A DNA stretch of 64,000 nucleotides, from NCBI RefSeq assembly GCF_018070025.1, contig NZ_JAGPYQ010000001.1, forward strand, positions 124,001-188,000, written 5' to 3'. The notes under the pieces were generated by a model. That model did not search any database, was not told where the DNA came from, and was given only the letters and a program-made list of their open reading frames with translations. The stretch is from Streptomyces liliiviolaceus. GTDB lineage: Bacteria; Actinomycetota; Actinomycetes; Streptomycetales; Streptomycetaceae. The position numbers and the translations under genes are program-made. Position 1 is the first letter of the stretch. Every line of letters starts with the position of its first letter. Shown in pieces: positions 45,869-55,258 of this stretch.

Positions 45869-48010
45869 ATGGATTCGACACGCGTGACGGAGCACCCCAC
45901 CTCCCATGAGCGCCGACAGCCCAGCGCTGCCAGGCCCACGGCCCCCGCGGACCCTCGCGGGGCGCTTCTGCGTACCCCGGAGCCGCCCGCACAGGGCTCT
46001 CCCGGTTTACCGGCGCAGGGACGGCCTGACGACACCCCCGATGCGTCGGGGGCCGTCGGCACGCCCGTTCCCGACGGCCAGAGCCCGATCGGCACGCCCG
46101 TGACCGCGGACGCGCAAGGCGCCGCCACGGGCGCGCCCGCCGGTTCCGGGCCTGAGCACTCCCAGCCGTCGGCCACCGAACCGGCCGGCGAACCCGATCC
46201 GCACCGGCCGCGGCCCGAATCGCTGGGCGGCGCCTCCGGCACGGAGGCCGCCGTCCACCTGGGCGGCAAGGACCGCCGTACGGGGCAGAGCCCGGCGCCC
46301 GGCGCGCCCATGCCCATGCGTCGGGACGGCGACCGGCTGCGTTTCGTGGGCGCCGCCACCCGGCGGATCGCCCGCGGCATCGACCTCGACGAGATCGTGA
46401 TGGGGCTGTGCCGGGCGACCGTGCCGACCTTCTCGGACGCGATCCTCGTCTATCTGCGCGACCCGCTGCCGGTGGGCGACGAGCGGCCCACCGGGCCCGT
46501 CGTCCTGCGGCTGCGGCGCACGGACCGCATCCCCGAGGACCGGGACACCGAGGGCTTCCTGCTGCCCGCGCTGCAGCCCGAGCCGGACGTCGGCATCACC
46601 GCCGAGCTGTGCACCGTACGGCCCGGTGGCGCCCTGAACGAGGTGCTGCGCGGGGTGCGGCCCGTCTTCGCGGACGCGCCCGCCGCCCGGGCCGCGCTGC
46701 CCGAGCTGATCGGCGACGACCTGAGCGTGCCCGGCGGCCAGCGCGCGATCCTCGCGCCGCTGCGCGGCCGGCGGCGCGTGATCGGGGCCGCGCTGTTCCT
46801 GCGCCGCCCCGACCGGCCCGCCTTCGAGACCGATGACCTGCTGGTCGCGGCGCAGCTCGCCACGCACAGCGCGCTCGGCATCGACAAGGCGGTGCTGTAC
46901 GGGCGCGAGGCGTACATCGCCGACGAGCTGCAGCGCACGATGCTGCCCGAGACCCTGCCCCGGCCGACCGGTGTGCGGCTGGCGTCCCGCTATCTGCCGG
47001 CCGCCGAGACGGCCCGGGTGGGCGGCGACTGGTACGACGCGATCCCGCTGCCCGGCAGCCGGGTCGCCCTCGTCGTGGGTGACGTCATGGGCCACTCCAT
47101 GACCTCCGCGGCGATCATGGGCCAGCTGCGCACGACCGCGCAGACCCTCGCCGGGCTCGACCTGCCGCCGCAGGAGGTCCTGCACCACCTGGACGAGCAG
47201 GCCCAGCGCCTGGGCACCGACCGGATGGCGACCTGCCTGTACGCGGTGTACGACCCGGTCGCGCACCGCATCACCATCGCCAACGCGGGCCATCCCCCGC
47301 CCGTACTGCTGCATCTGGGCGGGCGGGCCGAGGTCCTGCGCGTACCTCCCGGTGCTCCCATCGGCGTAGGGGGCGTGGACTTCGAGGCGGTCGAGCTGGA
47401 CGCGCCCGCGGGCGCCACGCTGCTGCTGTACACCGACGGGCTGGTCGAGTCGCGGCTGCGTGACGTGTGGACCGGGATAGAGCAACTGCGCGAGCGGATC
47501 GCCGCGACCGCCCAGCTGACCGGGCCGGACCATCCGCCGCCCCTTGAGGCCCTGTGCGACGAGGTGCTCGACATGCTCGGCCCGGGCGACCGGGACGACG
47601 ACATCGCGCTGCTCGCCGCCCGCTTCGACGGGATCGCGCCGAGCGATGTCGCGCTGTGGCACCTGGACCCGGAGGACGCGGCGCCCGGCCGGGCCCGCCG
47701 GCTGGCCCGCAAGGCGCTGTCGCGCTGGGACCTGGAGGAGCTCACGGACTCCGTGGAGCTGCTCGTCAGCGAGGTCGTCACCAACGCCGTGCGGTACGCG
47801 TCACGGCCCGTGACGCTGCGGCTGCTGCGGACCGACGTGCTGCGCTGCGAGGTCGGCGACGACGTGCCACAGCTGCCGCGGCTGCGGCAGGCGCGCGCCA
47901 CGGACGAGGGCGGACGCGGCCTCTACCTGGTGAACAAGCTGGCCAGGCGGTGGGGCGCGACCCGGCTCAGTGCGGGAAAGGTCGTCTGGTTCGAGTTGAA
48001 CCACAGCTGA
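45869..48010 (+). CDS. GAF-SpoIIE (PP2C) phosphatase with C-terminal HATPase domain
   Basis: Protein of 713 aa. About 150 N-terminal residues are Pro/Gly/Ala-rich and disordered. A GAF-like domain (about 160-340) leads to the SpoIIE phosphatase (GGDWYDAIPL, VVGDVMGHS, GDRDDDIALLAAR) and a HATPase domain (ELLVSEVVTNAVRY, DEGGRGLYLVNKL). It is the second protein of this class in the window, but it lacks the PAS pair of the first. Likely part of a partner-switching sigma factor network. ATG at 45869; a GTG five codons later is an alternative. Confidence 0.9.
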   Translation: MDSTRVTEHPTSHERRQPSAARPTAPADPRGALLRTPEPPAQGSPGLPAQGRPDDTPDASGAVGTPVPDGQSPIGTPVTADAQGAATGAPAGSGPEHSQPSATEPAGEPDPHRPRPESLGGASGTEAAVHLGGKDRRTGQSPAPGAPMPMRRDGDRLRFVGAATRRIARGIDLDEIVMGLCRATVPTFSDAILVYLRDPLPVGDERPTGPVVLRLRRTDRIPEDRDTEGFLLPALQPEPDVGITAELCTVRPGGALNEVLRGVRPVFADAPAARAALPELIGDDLSVPGGQRAILAPLRGRRRVIGAALFLRRPDRPAFETDDLLVAAQLATHSALGIDKAVLYGREAYIADELQRTMLPETLPRPTGVRLASRYLPAAETARVGGDWYDAIPLPGSRVALVVGDVMGHSMTSAAIMGQLRTTAQTLAGLDLPPQEVLHHLDEQAQRLGTDRMATCLYAVYDPVAHRITIANAGHPPPVLLHLGGRAEVLRVPPGAPIGVGGVDFEAVELDAPAGATLLLYTDGLVESRLRDVWTGIEQLRERIAATAQLTGPDHPPPLEALCDEVLDMLGPGDRDDDIALLAARFDGIAPSDVALWHLDPEDAAPGRARRLARKALSRWDLEELTDSVELLVSEVVTNAVRYASRPVTLRLLRTDVLRCEVGDDVPQLPRLRQARATDEGGRGLYLVNKLARRWGATRLSAGKVVWFELNHS

Positions 48011-48202
48011 GGGGTACCCAGGCGGGACTCACCCCGGCAGTGACCCGGCGACCCCGAGAACGACCTTGGAAGCGACCCTGAAAGCGAGCCGGAACAGAAC
48101 CGGAATCAGACCCCGTCCAAATGTTGCCGACATCCCGTCGGCGGAGTTGACTGCTGGGTGAGCGAAGCGACCAATCGACTCTTCTCGAACGGGAGGACGC
48201 TC

Positions 48203-49666
48203 GTGACGCAGGCACCCGACCAGGCTCCGTACACCACGAACAACGTCGGCATTCCGGTGGAGAGCGACGAACACTCGCTCACCGTCGGCCCCGACGGCCC
48301 GATCCTGCTCCAGGACCATTACCTCATCGAGAAGATGGCCCAGTTCAACCGGGAGCGGGTACCGGAGCGGGTGGTGCACGCAAAGGGCAGTGGCGCGTAC
48401 GGCTTCTTCGAAGTCACCAATGACGTCAGCCAGTTCACCCGGGCCGACCTCTTCCAGCCCGGTAAGCGCACGGACATGCTGGCGCGTTTCTCCACCGTCG
48501 CGGGTGAGCAGGGCTCCCCCGACACCTGGCGCGACCCGCGCGGTTTCGCGCTGAAGTTCTACACCGAGCACGGCAACTACGACATGGTCGGCAACAACAC
48601 GCCGGTCTTCTTCGTCCGTGACACGATCAAGTTCCAGGACTTCATCCGCTCGCAGAAGCGCCACCCGGTGACCGGGCTGCGCAGCAACGACATGCAGTGG
48701 GACTTCTGGACGCTCTCGCCCGAGTCCGCGCACCAGGTGACGTGGCTGATGGGCGACCGGGGCATCCCGAGGACGTACCGCCATATGAACGGCTACTCGT
48801 CCCACACCTACATGTGGATCAACGGCGGCGGCGAGCGGTTCTGGGTGAAGTACCACTTCAAGACCGACCAGGGCATCGAGTTCCTGCCCCAGGCCGAGGC
48901 CGACGAGCTGGCCGGTTCGGACGCGGACAAGCACCGCCGTGACCTGTACGAGTCGATCGAGTCCGGGAACGCGCCGAGCTGGAGCCTCAAGGTCCAGGTC
49001 ATGCCGTTCGAGGACGCGGCGGACTACCGCTTCAACCCCTTCGACCTGACGAAGGTGTGGCCGCACGGCGACTACCCGCTGATCGACGTCGGCCGGATGG
49101 TCCTCGACAAGAACCCCGAGGACTACTTCGTCCATATCGAGCAGGCCGCCTTCGAGCCGTCCAACCTGGTGCCGGGCATCGGCCCCTCGCCGGACAAGAT
49201 GCTGCTCGGCCGGCTGTTCTCGTACCCGGACACCCACCGGTACCGGATCGGCCCGAACTACGCGCAGCTGCCGCCCAACCGGCCGCACTCGGCGGTGAAC
49301 TCGTACGCCAAGGACGGGCCGATGCGGTACGTGCCGTCCAGTGCGGCGCGGCCGTACGCGCCCAACTCGTACGGCGGGCCCGCGGCGGACTTCGGGCGGT
49401 TCGGTGAGCCGGCGAGCTGGCAGACAGCGGGTGAGCTGGTGCGCGAGGCGACGAAGCGGCATCGTGAGGACGACGACTTCGGGCAGGCCGGGACGATGGT
49501 TCGGCAGGTCCTCGACGACGCTCAGCGTGAGCGGCTCGTGGCGAACGTCAGTGGGCATCTGCTGGCCGATGTCTCGCAGCCTGTGCTGGAGCGGGCGTTC
49601 CAGTACTGGCGGAACATCGACAAGGGGATCGGGGATCGGATCGCCCAGGCGGTCATGGGGGCGTGA
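48203..49666 (+). CDS. katA: Monofunctional haem catalase (clade 3-like)
   Basis: Small-subunit catalase of 487 aa that dismutates hydrogen peroxide. Catalytic His59 is in [12 protein letters not shown]; the proximal haem tyrosine lies in [17 protein letters not shown]-type and C-terminal helical regions follow. The GTG at 48203 has an ideal GGGAGG 6 nt upstream and gives the family N-terminus [14 protein letters not shown]; an upstream GTG at 48158 lacks an RBS. oxyR-ahpCD lies 9 kb away, but the upstream region here shows no clear OxyR-type site. Confidence 0.96.
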   Translation: MTQAPDQAPYTTNNVGIPVESDEHSLTVGPDGPILLQDHYLIEKMAQFNRERVPERVVHAKGSGAYGFFEVTNDVSQFTRADLFQPGKRTDMLARFSTVAGEQGSPDTWRDPRGFALKFYTEHGNYDMVGNNTPVFFVRDTIKFQDFIRSQKRHPVTGLRSNDMQWDFWTLSPESAHQVTWLMGDRGIPRTYRHMNGYSSHTYMWINGGGERFWVKYHFKTDQGIEFLPQAEADELAGSDADKHRRDLYESIESGNAPSWSLKVQVMPFEDAADYRFNPFDLTKVWPHGDYPLIDVGRMVLDKNPEDYFVHIEQAAFEPSNLVPGIGPSPDKMLLGRLFSYPDTHRYRIGPNYAQLPPNRPHSAVNSYAKDGPMRYVPSSAARPYAPNSYGGPAADFGRFGEPASWQTAGELVREATKRHREDDDFGQAGTMVRQVLDDAQRERLVANVSGHLLADVSQPVLERAFQYWRNIDKGIGDRIAQAVMGA

Positions 49667-49680
49667 ACGCCGGTGGGAAG

Positions 49681-49792
49681 CTGCGGGTCCGTCGTGGCCG
49701 GTCGCGCAGTTCCCCGCGCCCCTAGGAGGGGCTGCGCCCCATCAGGGGCGCGGGGAACTGCGCGGCCCGCCCCCCACCGGGCCGCACCGCAG
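49681..49792. repeat. Family B repeat acting as convergent terminator
   Basis: 21-bp perfect arms at 49703-49723 and 49744-49764, an inner gggctgcgcccc hairpin in the loop, and outer ctgcgg / ccgcag ends. It sits exactly between the convergent katA and PBP genes. Confidence 0.92.
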
Positions 49793-49793
49793 G

Positions 49794-52085
49794 TCAGTCG
49801 TCCGACTGGGGGTCGTCCGGGTCCGGGGGCAGTTCGATACCTCCCGGGGACGACGGAGCGCTCGTCGTGGGCGTCGGGTCCTCTTCCGTGGGAGTCTCCT
49901 CGGGAGTGGACTCCGGCGGGGACGTACTCGTCGGCGGTTTCGTCGTCGGATCCTCCGTGGAGGGCTCCGTGGACGGCGTCGTCGGCGTGGAGCTGACCGT
50001 CGGCGTCCGGGTCGGCTTGACCGCCGCACCCTGCTTCGTGTCCAGGTCGAACCTGGTCACCTCACCCATCGCGTCGAACGTGAACGCCGCCCAGATCTGC
50101 GCGGGATAGCCACCGCCGTTGACGCGGCCCTTGCCCGGCAGGAGGCCGGTGGCACCCTGCATCGTCACCTGCGCGTGGGACTTCGCGTCCTCGCCGAACA
50201 TCCCGACCGAGGTGACCAGGTCGGGGGTGTAACCGGTGAACCAGGCCGACCTGTTGAAGTCGGACGTACCGGTCTTGCCGGCGACCTGCTGGCCGTCCCG
50301 TTCCGGGTTGTCCCGCACGGACGTGCGGGCCGTACCGTCGTCGACCACGCCCGTCAGCACCGAGGTGACCGTGTCGGCGGCCTCCCGGCTGATGACCTGA
50401 TCGCCGATCGGGTCCGGGAATTTGACCGCGCGGTCCTTGTGCTCGACCGACTTGATGACGGCCGGGGTGACCTTCTTGCCGTGGTTGTCGAGGGTCGCGT
50501 AGACCCCGGCCATCTCCAGCGGGCTCGCGCCCATCGTGCCGAGGGTCTGGGCGGGCACCGACTTGACGCCCTCGACGTCCATGCCCAGCTCGCCCGCGGT
50601 CTTCATGACCTGGTCCATGCCGACGTCGACGCCCATCTGCGCGAAGACGGAGTTGATGGACTTGTTCATGGCGGTCTGGACGTCGACGTCGCCGTAGTCG
50701 ACGTCGTCCTCGTTCGGCGGGGAGAAGCCGACCTTCGTACCGTCGTCGAGGACGGGACGCTTGCTGGTGCCGTCGTAGATCGTGTTCGCCGTGATCGGGT
50801 CGTCGTCCTGGGTCGTGGCGTCCTCGTCGACGGCCGCGGCCAGGATGACCGGCTTGAAGGTGGAGGCGGGCTGGTAGTCGCGGCGCGTGGCGTTGTTCGT
50901 GAAGTGCTTCACGTAGTCCACGCCGCCGTACATCGCGAGGACCCGGCCCGTCTTCGGGTCGACGGAGGCGGCGCCGGCCTGGATGTCGGCGTCGACGTCC
51001 CGCTTCTTCCCGTCGAGCTTGCTGGTCAGCTTGGCCTTGACGGCCTTCTCCAGCTGGGCCTGCTTCTTCTTGTCGATGTTCAGCGTGATGGTCCAGCCGC
51101 CCGCCTTGACCATCGTCGCGGCCTCGTCCATGTCGGAGGCCGTGCCCTGCTCGACGAGCTGCTTCTCCAGCGTCGAGTTGGCGGCCTCCACCAGATAGCC
51201 CGCCTGGCCCTCCAGGCCGGGTGCGCCCTTGGGGTCCTTCGGCACGGGGAACGTCATGCCGTCGCGCTTGGCGGAGTCCAGCCAGCCCTCCTCGACCATG
51301 TTGTCGAGGACGTAGTTCCAGCGGTTCTTGACCAGCTTCTTGCTGGTGTCGCTCGCCACCGCCCAGTCGTACTGGCTCGGGGCCTGGAGCAGGGCGGCCA
51401 GATACGCGCTCTGGGCGACGCTGAGCTTGTCCGCGTCGACCCGGTAGTACGCCTGCGCGGCGGCCTGGATGCCCCAGGCGTTACGGCCGTAGTAGCTGGT
51501 GTTGATGTAACCCGCGAGGATGTCGTCCTTGGACTGCTGGCGGTCCACCTTCAGCGAGATGACCAGTTCCTTCAGCTTGCGCGTGACGGTCTGGTCCTGC
51601 GTGAGGTAGTAGTTCTTGACGTACTGCTGGGTGATCGTCGAGCCACCCTGCTTGCCCTTGCCGGACAGGGTGTTGATCAGGCCGCGGGCCGTACCCCTGA
51701 GGTCGACGCCGGAGTCCTTGTAGAAGGACTTGTTCTCGGCGGCGACGAAGGTCATCCGGACGCCCTTGGAGACCTGGTCCAGGTCGACCAGCTCGCGGTT
51801 GACCTCACCGTCGCGGGCGAGGGTCTCGCCGTTGGCGTACTTGTAGATGTTGCTCTGCTGCACCGCCGCCGCGTTCCCCTTGGGGACGTCGATCATCAGA
51901 TAGAGCCCGATGAAGGCGGCCATGCCGAGCAGGCAGAGACCGAAGAACGTGCCGAGCATCTTCTTCCAGGTGAAGAACCGGCGTATACCGCTCTTGCCGG
52001 TCTTGCCCTCCGCCTTGGACGAGCGTTTCGGCGCGCCGCGGTGCCCACCGCGCTGCCGCGCTCGTCGTTCATCCGCTCGTCCCAT
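49794..52085 (-). CDS. Class A penicillin-binding protein (transglycosylase/transpeptidase)
   Basis: Bifunctional peptidoglycan synthase of 763 aa. A basic cytoplasmic tail and one membrane anchor (FFGLCLLGMAAFIGLYLMI, near 48-66) are followed by the GT51 domain (AAENKSFYKDSGVD, GGSTITQQYVKNYYL, YYGRNAWGIQAAAQAYY) and the transpeptidase domain with S408-x-x-K411 (STFK), SIN and K604-T-G. The C-terminal ~75 residues are Thr/Pro/Ser-rich, a probable wall-spanning tail. It polymerises and cross-links glycan outside the membrane. ATG at 52085; RBS weak. Divergent from the SPFH gene. Confidence 0.95.
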   Translation of the reverse strand: MGRADERRARQRGGHRGAPKRSSKAEGKTGKSGIRRFFTWKKMLGTFFGLCLLGMAAFIGLYLMIDVPKGNAAAVQQSNIYKYANGETLARDGEVNRELVDLDQVSKGVRMTFVAAENKSFYKDSGVDLRGTARGLINTLSGKGKQGGSTITQQYVKNYYLTQDQTVTRKLKELVISLKVDRQQSKDDILAGYINTSYYGRNAWGIQAAAQAYYRVDADKLSVAQSAYLAALLQAPSQYDWAVASDTSKKLVKNRWNYVLDNMVEEGWLDSAKRDGMTFPVPKDPKGAPGLEGQAGYLVEAANSTLEKQLVEQGTASDMDEAATMVKAGGWTITLNIDKKKQAQLEKAVKAKLTSKLDGKKRDVDADIQAGAASVDPKTGRVLAMYGGVDYVKHFTNNATRRDYQPASTFKPVILAAAVDEDATTQDDDPITANTIYDGTSKRPVLDDGTKVGFSPPNEDDVDYGDVDVQTAMNKSINSVFAQMGVDVGMDQVMKTAGELGMDVEGVKSVPAQTLGTMGASPLEMAGVYATLDNHGKKVTPAVIKSVEHKDRAVKFPDPIGDQVISREAADTVTSVLTGVVDDGTARTSVRDNPERDGQQVAGKTGTSDFNRSAWFTGYTPDLVTSVGMFGEDAKSHAQVTMQGATGLLPGKGRVNGGGYPAQIWAAFTFDAMGEVTRFDLDTKQGAAVKPTRTPTVSSTPTTPSTEPSTEDPTTKPPTSTSPPESTPEETPTEEDPTPTTSAPSSPGGIELPPDPDDPQSDD

Positions 52086-52268
52086 GGATACGTCCGCTCC
52101 GCTTCCGTCTCTCGTGTCTCACAGGTTCATCGCTCGGTTCGGCTCAGCAAACTAACACCGCACCTGCGGACAAACGCCTGTCGATCCGGCCTTTTACGGA
52201 CGTGAGAATCAGCACCCACCCCTATGGAACCGACGGTTCACAGGAGTGGAAGGTTGCCGTGGCGGGTA

Positions 52269-52282
52269 AAGTGATATCACTT
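52269..52282. promoter_or_regulatory. Palindromic site upstream of the SPFH operon
   Basis: Perfect 14-bp palindrome AAGTGATATCACTT, 71 nt before the SPFH start, in a locally A/T-rich stretch. A strong operator candidate; the ribbon-helix-helix protein of the operon is one possible binder. Confidence 0.6.
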
Positions 52283-52353
52283 AGATAGTCATCCGGATCG
52301 AGCCGGGCGCGTCCGCACACCGGACGAAAGCACCATGAAACGGGGGAACACCC

Positions 52354-53331
52354 ATGTCCACACACAACTCTCCGGACACAGGCCCAGGGACCGGAGCGGG
52401 GACGGGGACAGGGACGGACGCCACCGACCTGCCCGAGATGCCCGCTCCGCGCGTCCGGGAGGTCTCCGCGCACAGCATCGGCGGCGGGCTCGCGCTGCTG
52501 CTCGGGCTGGTCGGCCTGCTGCTGGGCGCCGCGCTGGTCGTCTCCGCCACCGCGGTGGACGCCGCCGGCGGCAAGGCCGTGCTCATCGTGGCCGGCGTCC
52601 TGATCGGCCTCGCGGCGTTCATCGCGATGTGCGGTCTGAACATGGTGGCGCCCGGCGAGGCCCGCGTCGTCCAGCTCTTCGGCCGCTACCGCGGCACGAT
52701 CCGCGAGGACGGACTGCGCTGGGTGAACCCGCTCACGTCCCGTACGAAGATCTCGACGCGGGTACGCAATCACGAGACGGCCGTCCTCAAGGTCAACGAC
52801 GCCTACGGCAACCCGATCGAACTCGCCGCCGTCGTGGTGTGGCGGGTCGAGGACACCGCGCAGGCCAGCTTCGAGGTGGACGACTTCCTGGAGTTCGTCG
52901 CCACCCAGACCGAGGCGGCCGTGCGGCACATCGCCATCGAGTACCCGTACGACGCCCATGACGAGGAGGGCCTGTCGCTGCGGGGCAACGCGGAGGAGAT
53001 CACCGAGAAGCTCGCGGTCGAACTGCGGGCGCGGGTGGACGCGGCGGGTGTGCAGATCATCGAGTCCCGCTTCACGCATCTCGCGTACGCGCCCGAGATC
53101 GCCTCGGCGATGCTCCAGCGGCAGCAGGCGGGTGCGGTCGTCGCCGCGCGGCGTCAGATCGTGGACGGGGCCGTCGGCATGGTGGAGGCCGCGCTCGCGC
53201 GGATCTCCGAGCGGGACATCGTGGAGCTGGACTCCGAGCGGAAGGCGGCGATGGTGTCGAATCTGATGGTGGTGCTGTGCGGGGACCGGGCGCCGCAGCC
53301 CGTCCTGAACACGGGGTCCCTCTACCAGTGA
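52354..53331 (+). CDS. SPFH/band-7 (stomatin-like) membrane protein
   Basis: Protein of 325 aa. A Gly/Thr-rich N-terminus, two adjacent membrane helices ([18 protein letters not shown] and [20 protein letters not shown]), then an SPFH domain from about residue 98 ([35 protein letters not shown]). A coiled-coil-like tail ends in the conserved [17 protein letters not shown] segment. SPFH proteins form membrane rings or scaffolds that gather other proteins. RBS GGGGGA 7 nt upstream. The stop overlaps the next gene by 4 nt (GTGA). Confidence 0.93.
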   Translation: MSTHNSPDTGPGTGAGTGTGTDATDLPEMPAPRVREVSAHSIGGGLALLLGLVGLLLGAALVVSATAVDAAGGKAVLIVAGVLIGLAAFIAMCGLNMVAPGEARVVQLFGRYRGTIREDGLRWVNPLTSRTKISTRVRNHETAVLKVNDAYGNPIELAAVVVWRVEDTAQASFEVDDFLEFVATQTEAAVRHIAIEYPYDAHDEEGLSLRGNAEEITEKLAVELRARVDAAGVQIIESRFTHLAYAPEIASAMLQRQQAGAVVAARRQIVDGAVGMVEAALARISERDIVELDSERKAAMVSNLMVVLCGDRAPQPVLNTGSLYQ

Positions 53332-53606
53332 GTTCGACTCCGGAGGGGGCCCCTCCGACTCCCCCTGATCCTCCCCCTCCTCCTCCGCGGAGGGCGCAGC
53401 AGCAGCGCAAGCAGGTGCTGTTGCGGCTGGATCCGCTGGTGTACGAGGCGTTGGCGCGGTGGGCCGGGGACGAGTTGCGCTCGGCCAATGCGCAGATCGA
53501 GTTCCTGCTGCGGCGGGCGCTCGGCGAGGCGGGCCGCCTCCCCGGCGGGGCGGGCCCGATCCCCCGCCGCGGCCGCCCTTCCCTCTCCGAGGAGGGGGAG
53601 GAGTAG
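53328..53606 (+). CDS. Arc-like ribbon-helix-helix protein coupled to SPFH
   Basis: A 92-aa protein: a Pro-rich head, then an RHH-like core (KQVLLRLDPLVYEALARWAGDELRSANAQIEFLLRRAL) and a charged tail. The core has the strand-helix-helix layout of Arc/MetJ DNA-binding dimers, and RSANAQIEFLLRRAL resembles the second Arc helix. Translationally coupled to the SPFH gene by a GTGA overlap. It may bind DNA, possibly the operon's own palindrome, or act as a cytoplasmic partner of the scaffold; neither is proven. Confidence 0.85.
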   Translation: MSSTPEGAPPTPPDPPPPPPRRAQQQRKQVLLRLDPLVYEALARWAGDELRSANAQIEFLLRRALGEAGRLPGGAGPIPRRGRPSLSEEGEE

Positions 53607-53609
53607 GCG

Positions 53610-53925
53610 GGGCCGTTGCCGGGTGCGGGCCGGTGGGGCGGGCGGGCTGCGCCGTTCCCCGCACCCCTTCATCCGGGTGCGGGTCCGGTGGGGGCCGGCC
53701 GCGCCGTTCCTCGCGCCCCTTCGGTCACGTGCGGGTCCGGTGGGGGTTGCTCGCGCAGTTCCCCGCGCCCCTCGGGGAGGGGCTTCGCCCCGTCCCACCC
53801 AGGGGCGCGGGGAACTGCGCGGCCCACCCCCACCGGACCCGCACCACACATCCGACCCAAGGCCCCGCAGACCTCAGGGGCGCGGGGAACTGCGCGATCA
53901 GCCCCCACCGGCCCGCACCCGAAAC
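53610..53925. repeat. Array of family B repeats
   Basis: At least four units: two degenerate ones with gccgttccccgcacccc and gccgttcctcgcgcccc, a full palindrome with 21-bp arms at 53752-53772 and 53801-53821, and a further right arm near 53879-53899. Outer gcgggtccggtgggggt / acccccaccggacccgc segments recur. Confidence 0.92.
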
Positions 53926-53998
53926 AGTGCGATCGATCGCGGTGGCAGAACCGTGACAATCGGCTTCGACCTGCGAGGACGCACCCTCGGGAAGAGCG

Positions 53999-54041
53999 TC
54001 TACACAGTGCGTATACATGGCGTGTATACGCACTGTGTAGA
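53999..54041. promoter_or_regulatory. 43-bp perfect inverted repeat, PadR operator
   Basis: 19-bp perfect arms, TCTACACAGTGCGTATACA (53999-54017) and its complement (54023-54041), around TGGCG. The right arm overlaps the -10 box of the padR gene, so binding would block the operon's promoter. Confidence 0.88.
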
Positions 54042-54043
54042 GT
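54038..54043 (+). promoter_or_regulatory. -10 box of the PadR-ABC operon
   Basis: TAGAGT, 7 nt before the ATG at 54051; no RBS, so translation is probably leaderless. Confidence 0.55.
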
Positions 54044-54050
54044 GCTCCGC

Positions 54051-54575
54051 ATGTCCATCGGTCACACGCTCCTAGGGCTCCTGGAGTCCGGCCCCCGACA
54101 CGGTTACGACCTGAAGCGGGCCTTCGACGAGAAGTTCGGTCACGACCGGCCGCTCCACTACGGCCAGGTCTATTCGACGATGTCCCGGCTGCTGAAGAAC
54201 GGCCTCGTGGAGGTCGACGGGATAGAGGCGGGCGAAGGCCCCGAGCGCAAGCGGTACGCGATCACCGAGGCGGGCGTCACCGACGTCCAGCGGTGGCTCG
54301 CGACGCCGGAGAAGCCGGAGCCGTATCTCCAGTCGACCCTCTACACGAAGGTCGTCCTCGCCCTCCTGACGCACCGCGACGCGTCCGAGATCCTCGACAC
54401 CCAGCGCTCGGAACACCTGCGCATGATGCGCATCCTCACCGACCGCAAGCGCAAGGGCGATCTCGCCGACCAGCTGATCTGCGACCACGCCCTCTTCCAT
54501 CTTGAGGCCGACCTGCGGTGGCTCGAACTCACCGCGGCCCGCCTCGGCAAACTCGCTGAGGCGGTGACCCGATGA
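54051..54575 (+). CDS. PadR-family transcriptional repressor
   Basis: Protein of 174 aa. The winged HTH is N-terminal (LLGLLESGPRHGYDLKRAFDEKFG...YGQVYSTMSRLLKNGLVEV...ERKRYAITEAG); the second half is the Vir-type helical dimer domain. Such repressors often control adjacent drug or peptide exporters. The stop overlaps the ABC ATPase start by 4 nt, and a 43-bp palindrome covers the promoter, so the operon is very probably autorepressed and induced by a transported compound. Confidence 0.94.
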   Translation: MSIGHTLLGLLESGPRHGYDLKRAFDEKFGHDRPLHYGQVYSTMSRLLKNGLVEVDGIEAGEGPERKRYAITEAGVTDVQRWLATPEKPEPYLQSTLYTKVVLALLTHRDASEILDTQRSEHLRMMRILTDRKRKGDLADQLICDHALFHLEADLRWLELTAARLGKLAEAVTR

Positions 54576-55258
54576 CCCCCGCAGGCTCCCTGCTCGTGGC
54601 CCACGACCTGCGCAAGGCGTACGGCCCCACCAACGCCCTCGACGGCGCCGAGTTCTCCATCCACCCGGGCGAGGTCGTCGCCGTGATGGGCCCCTCGGGC
54701 TCCGGCAAGTCGACCCTCCTGCACTGCCTCGCCGGCATCGTGACGCCCGACTCGGGCTCGATCACGTACAACGGCCGTGAGATGGCGACCATGAACGACT
54801 CCCAGCGCAGCGCGCTGCGGCGCTCGGAGTTCGGGTTCGTCTTCCAGTTCGGCCAGCTGGTGCCGGAGCTGACCTGCGTCGAGAACGTGGCCCTGCCGCT
54901 GCGCCTCAACGGCACCTCCCGCAAGGAGGCCGAGCGCACCGCCCTGGCCTGGATGGAGCGCCTGGAGGTCGACGACCTTGCGGGCAAGCGGCCCGGCGAG
55001 GTCTCCGGCGGCCAGGGCCAGCGCGTCGCCGTGGCCCGCTCCCTGGTCACCAGCCCGCGGGTGCTGTTCGCGGACGAGCCCACCGGCGCCCTCGACTCGC
55101 TCAACGGCGAGCGCGTGATGGAGCTGCTCACGGACGCCGCCCGGTCCGCCAACGCCGCCGTCGTCCTCGTCACGCACGAGACCCGGGTGGCCGCCTACTC
55201 GGACCGCGAGATCGTCGTACGCGACGGGAAGTCCCGGGACATGGAGCGCGCCGTATGA
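54572..55258 (+). CDS. ABC transporter ATP-binding protein (MacB/LolD type)
   Basis: ATPase of 228 aa. Walker A GPSGSGKST (40-48), Q-loop 'FVFQFGQLVPELT', signature VSGGQGQRVAVARSL, Walker B VLFADEPTGALDS, and H-loop VTHE are all present. It belongs with the FtsX-like permease encoded next, overlapping it by 4 nt. The pair resembles mechanotransmitting exporters for peptides or antibiotics. ATG at 54572 is coupled to padR. Confidence 0.95.
   Translation: MTPAGSLLVAHDLRKAYGPTNALDGAEFSIHPGEVVAVMGPSGSGKSTLLHCLAGIVTPDSGSITYNGREMATMNDSQRSALRRSEFGFVFQFGQLVPELTCVENVALPLRLNGTSRKEAERTALAWMERLEVDDLAGKRPGEVSGGQGQRVAVARSLVTSPRVLFADEPTGALDSLNGERVMELLTDAARSANAAVVLVTHETRVAAYSDREIVVRDGKSRDMERAV

Larger units (their letters stand above)
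53607..54050. other. Gene-free 444-bp region: family B array plus PadR operator
   Basis: The left 320 bp are family B repeats, the right end holds the PadR operator and promoter. No gene is supported; reading frames through the repeats are products of repeat sequence. Confidence 0.75.

Noticed and set aside
45678..45887. A 69-codon open frame starting GTG upstream of the second SpoIIE gene
   Set aside because: RBS spacing is poor, codon use is unlike real genes here, and it overlaps the phosphatase start in another frame. A regulatory upstream frame is not excluded.
48158..48202. Longer catalase N-terminus from the GTG at 48158
   Set aside because: No RBS there, whereas GGGAGG is ideally placed before the GTG at 48203, which gives the family N-terminus.
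53610..53990. Open frames through the family B array before padR
   Set aside because: Their peptides are translations of the repeat (Pro/Gly/Arg-rich), and padR homology begins only at 54051 beside its own promoter.
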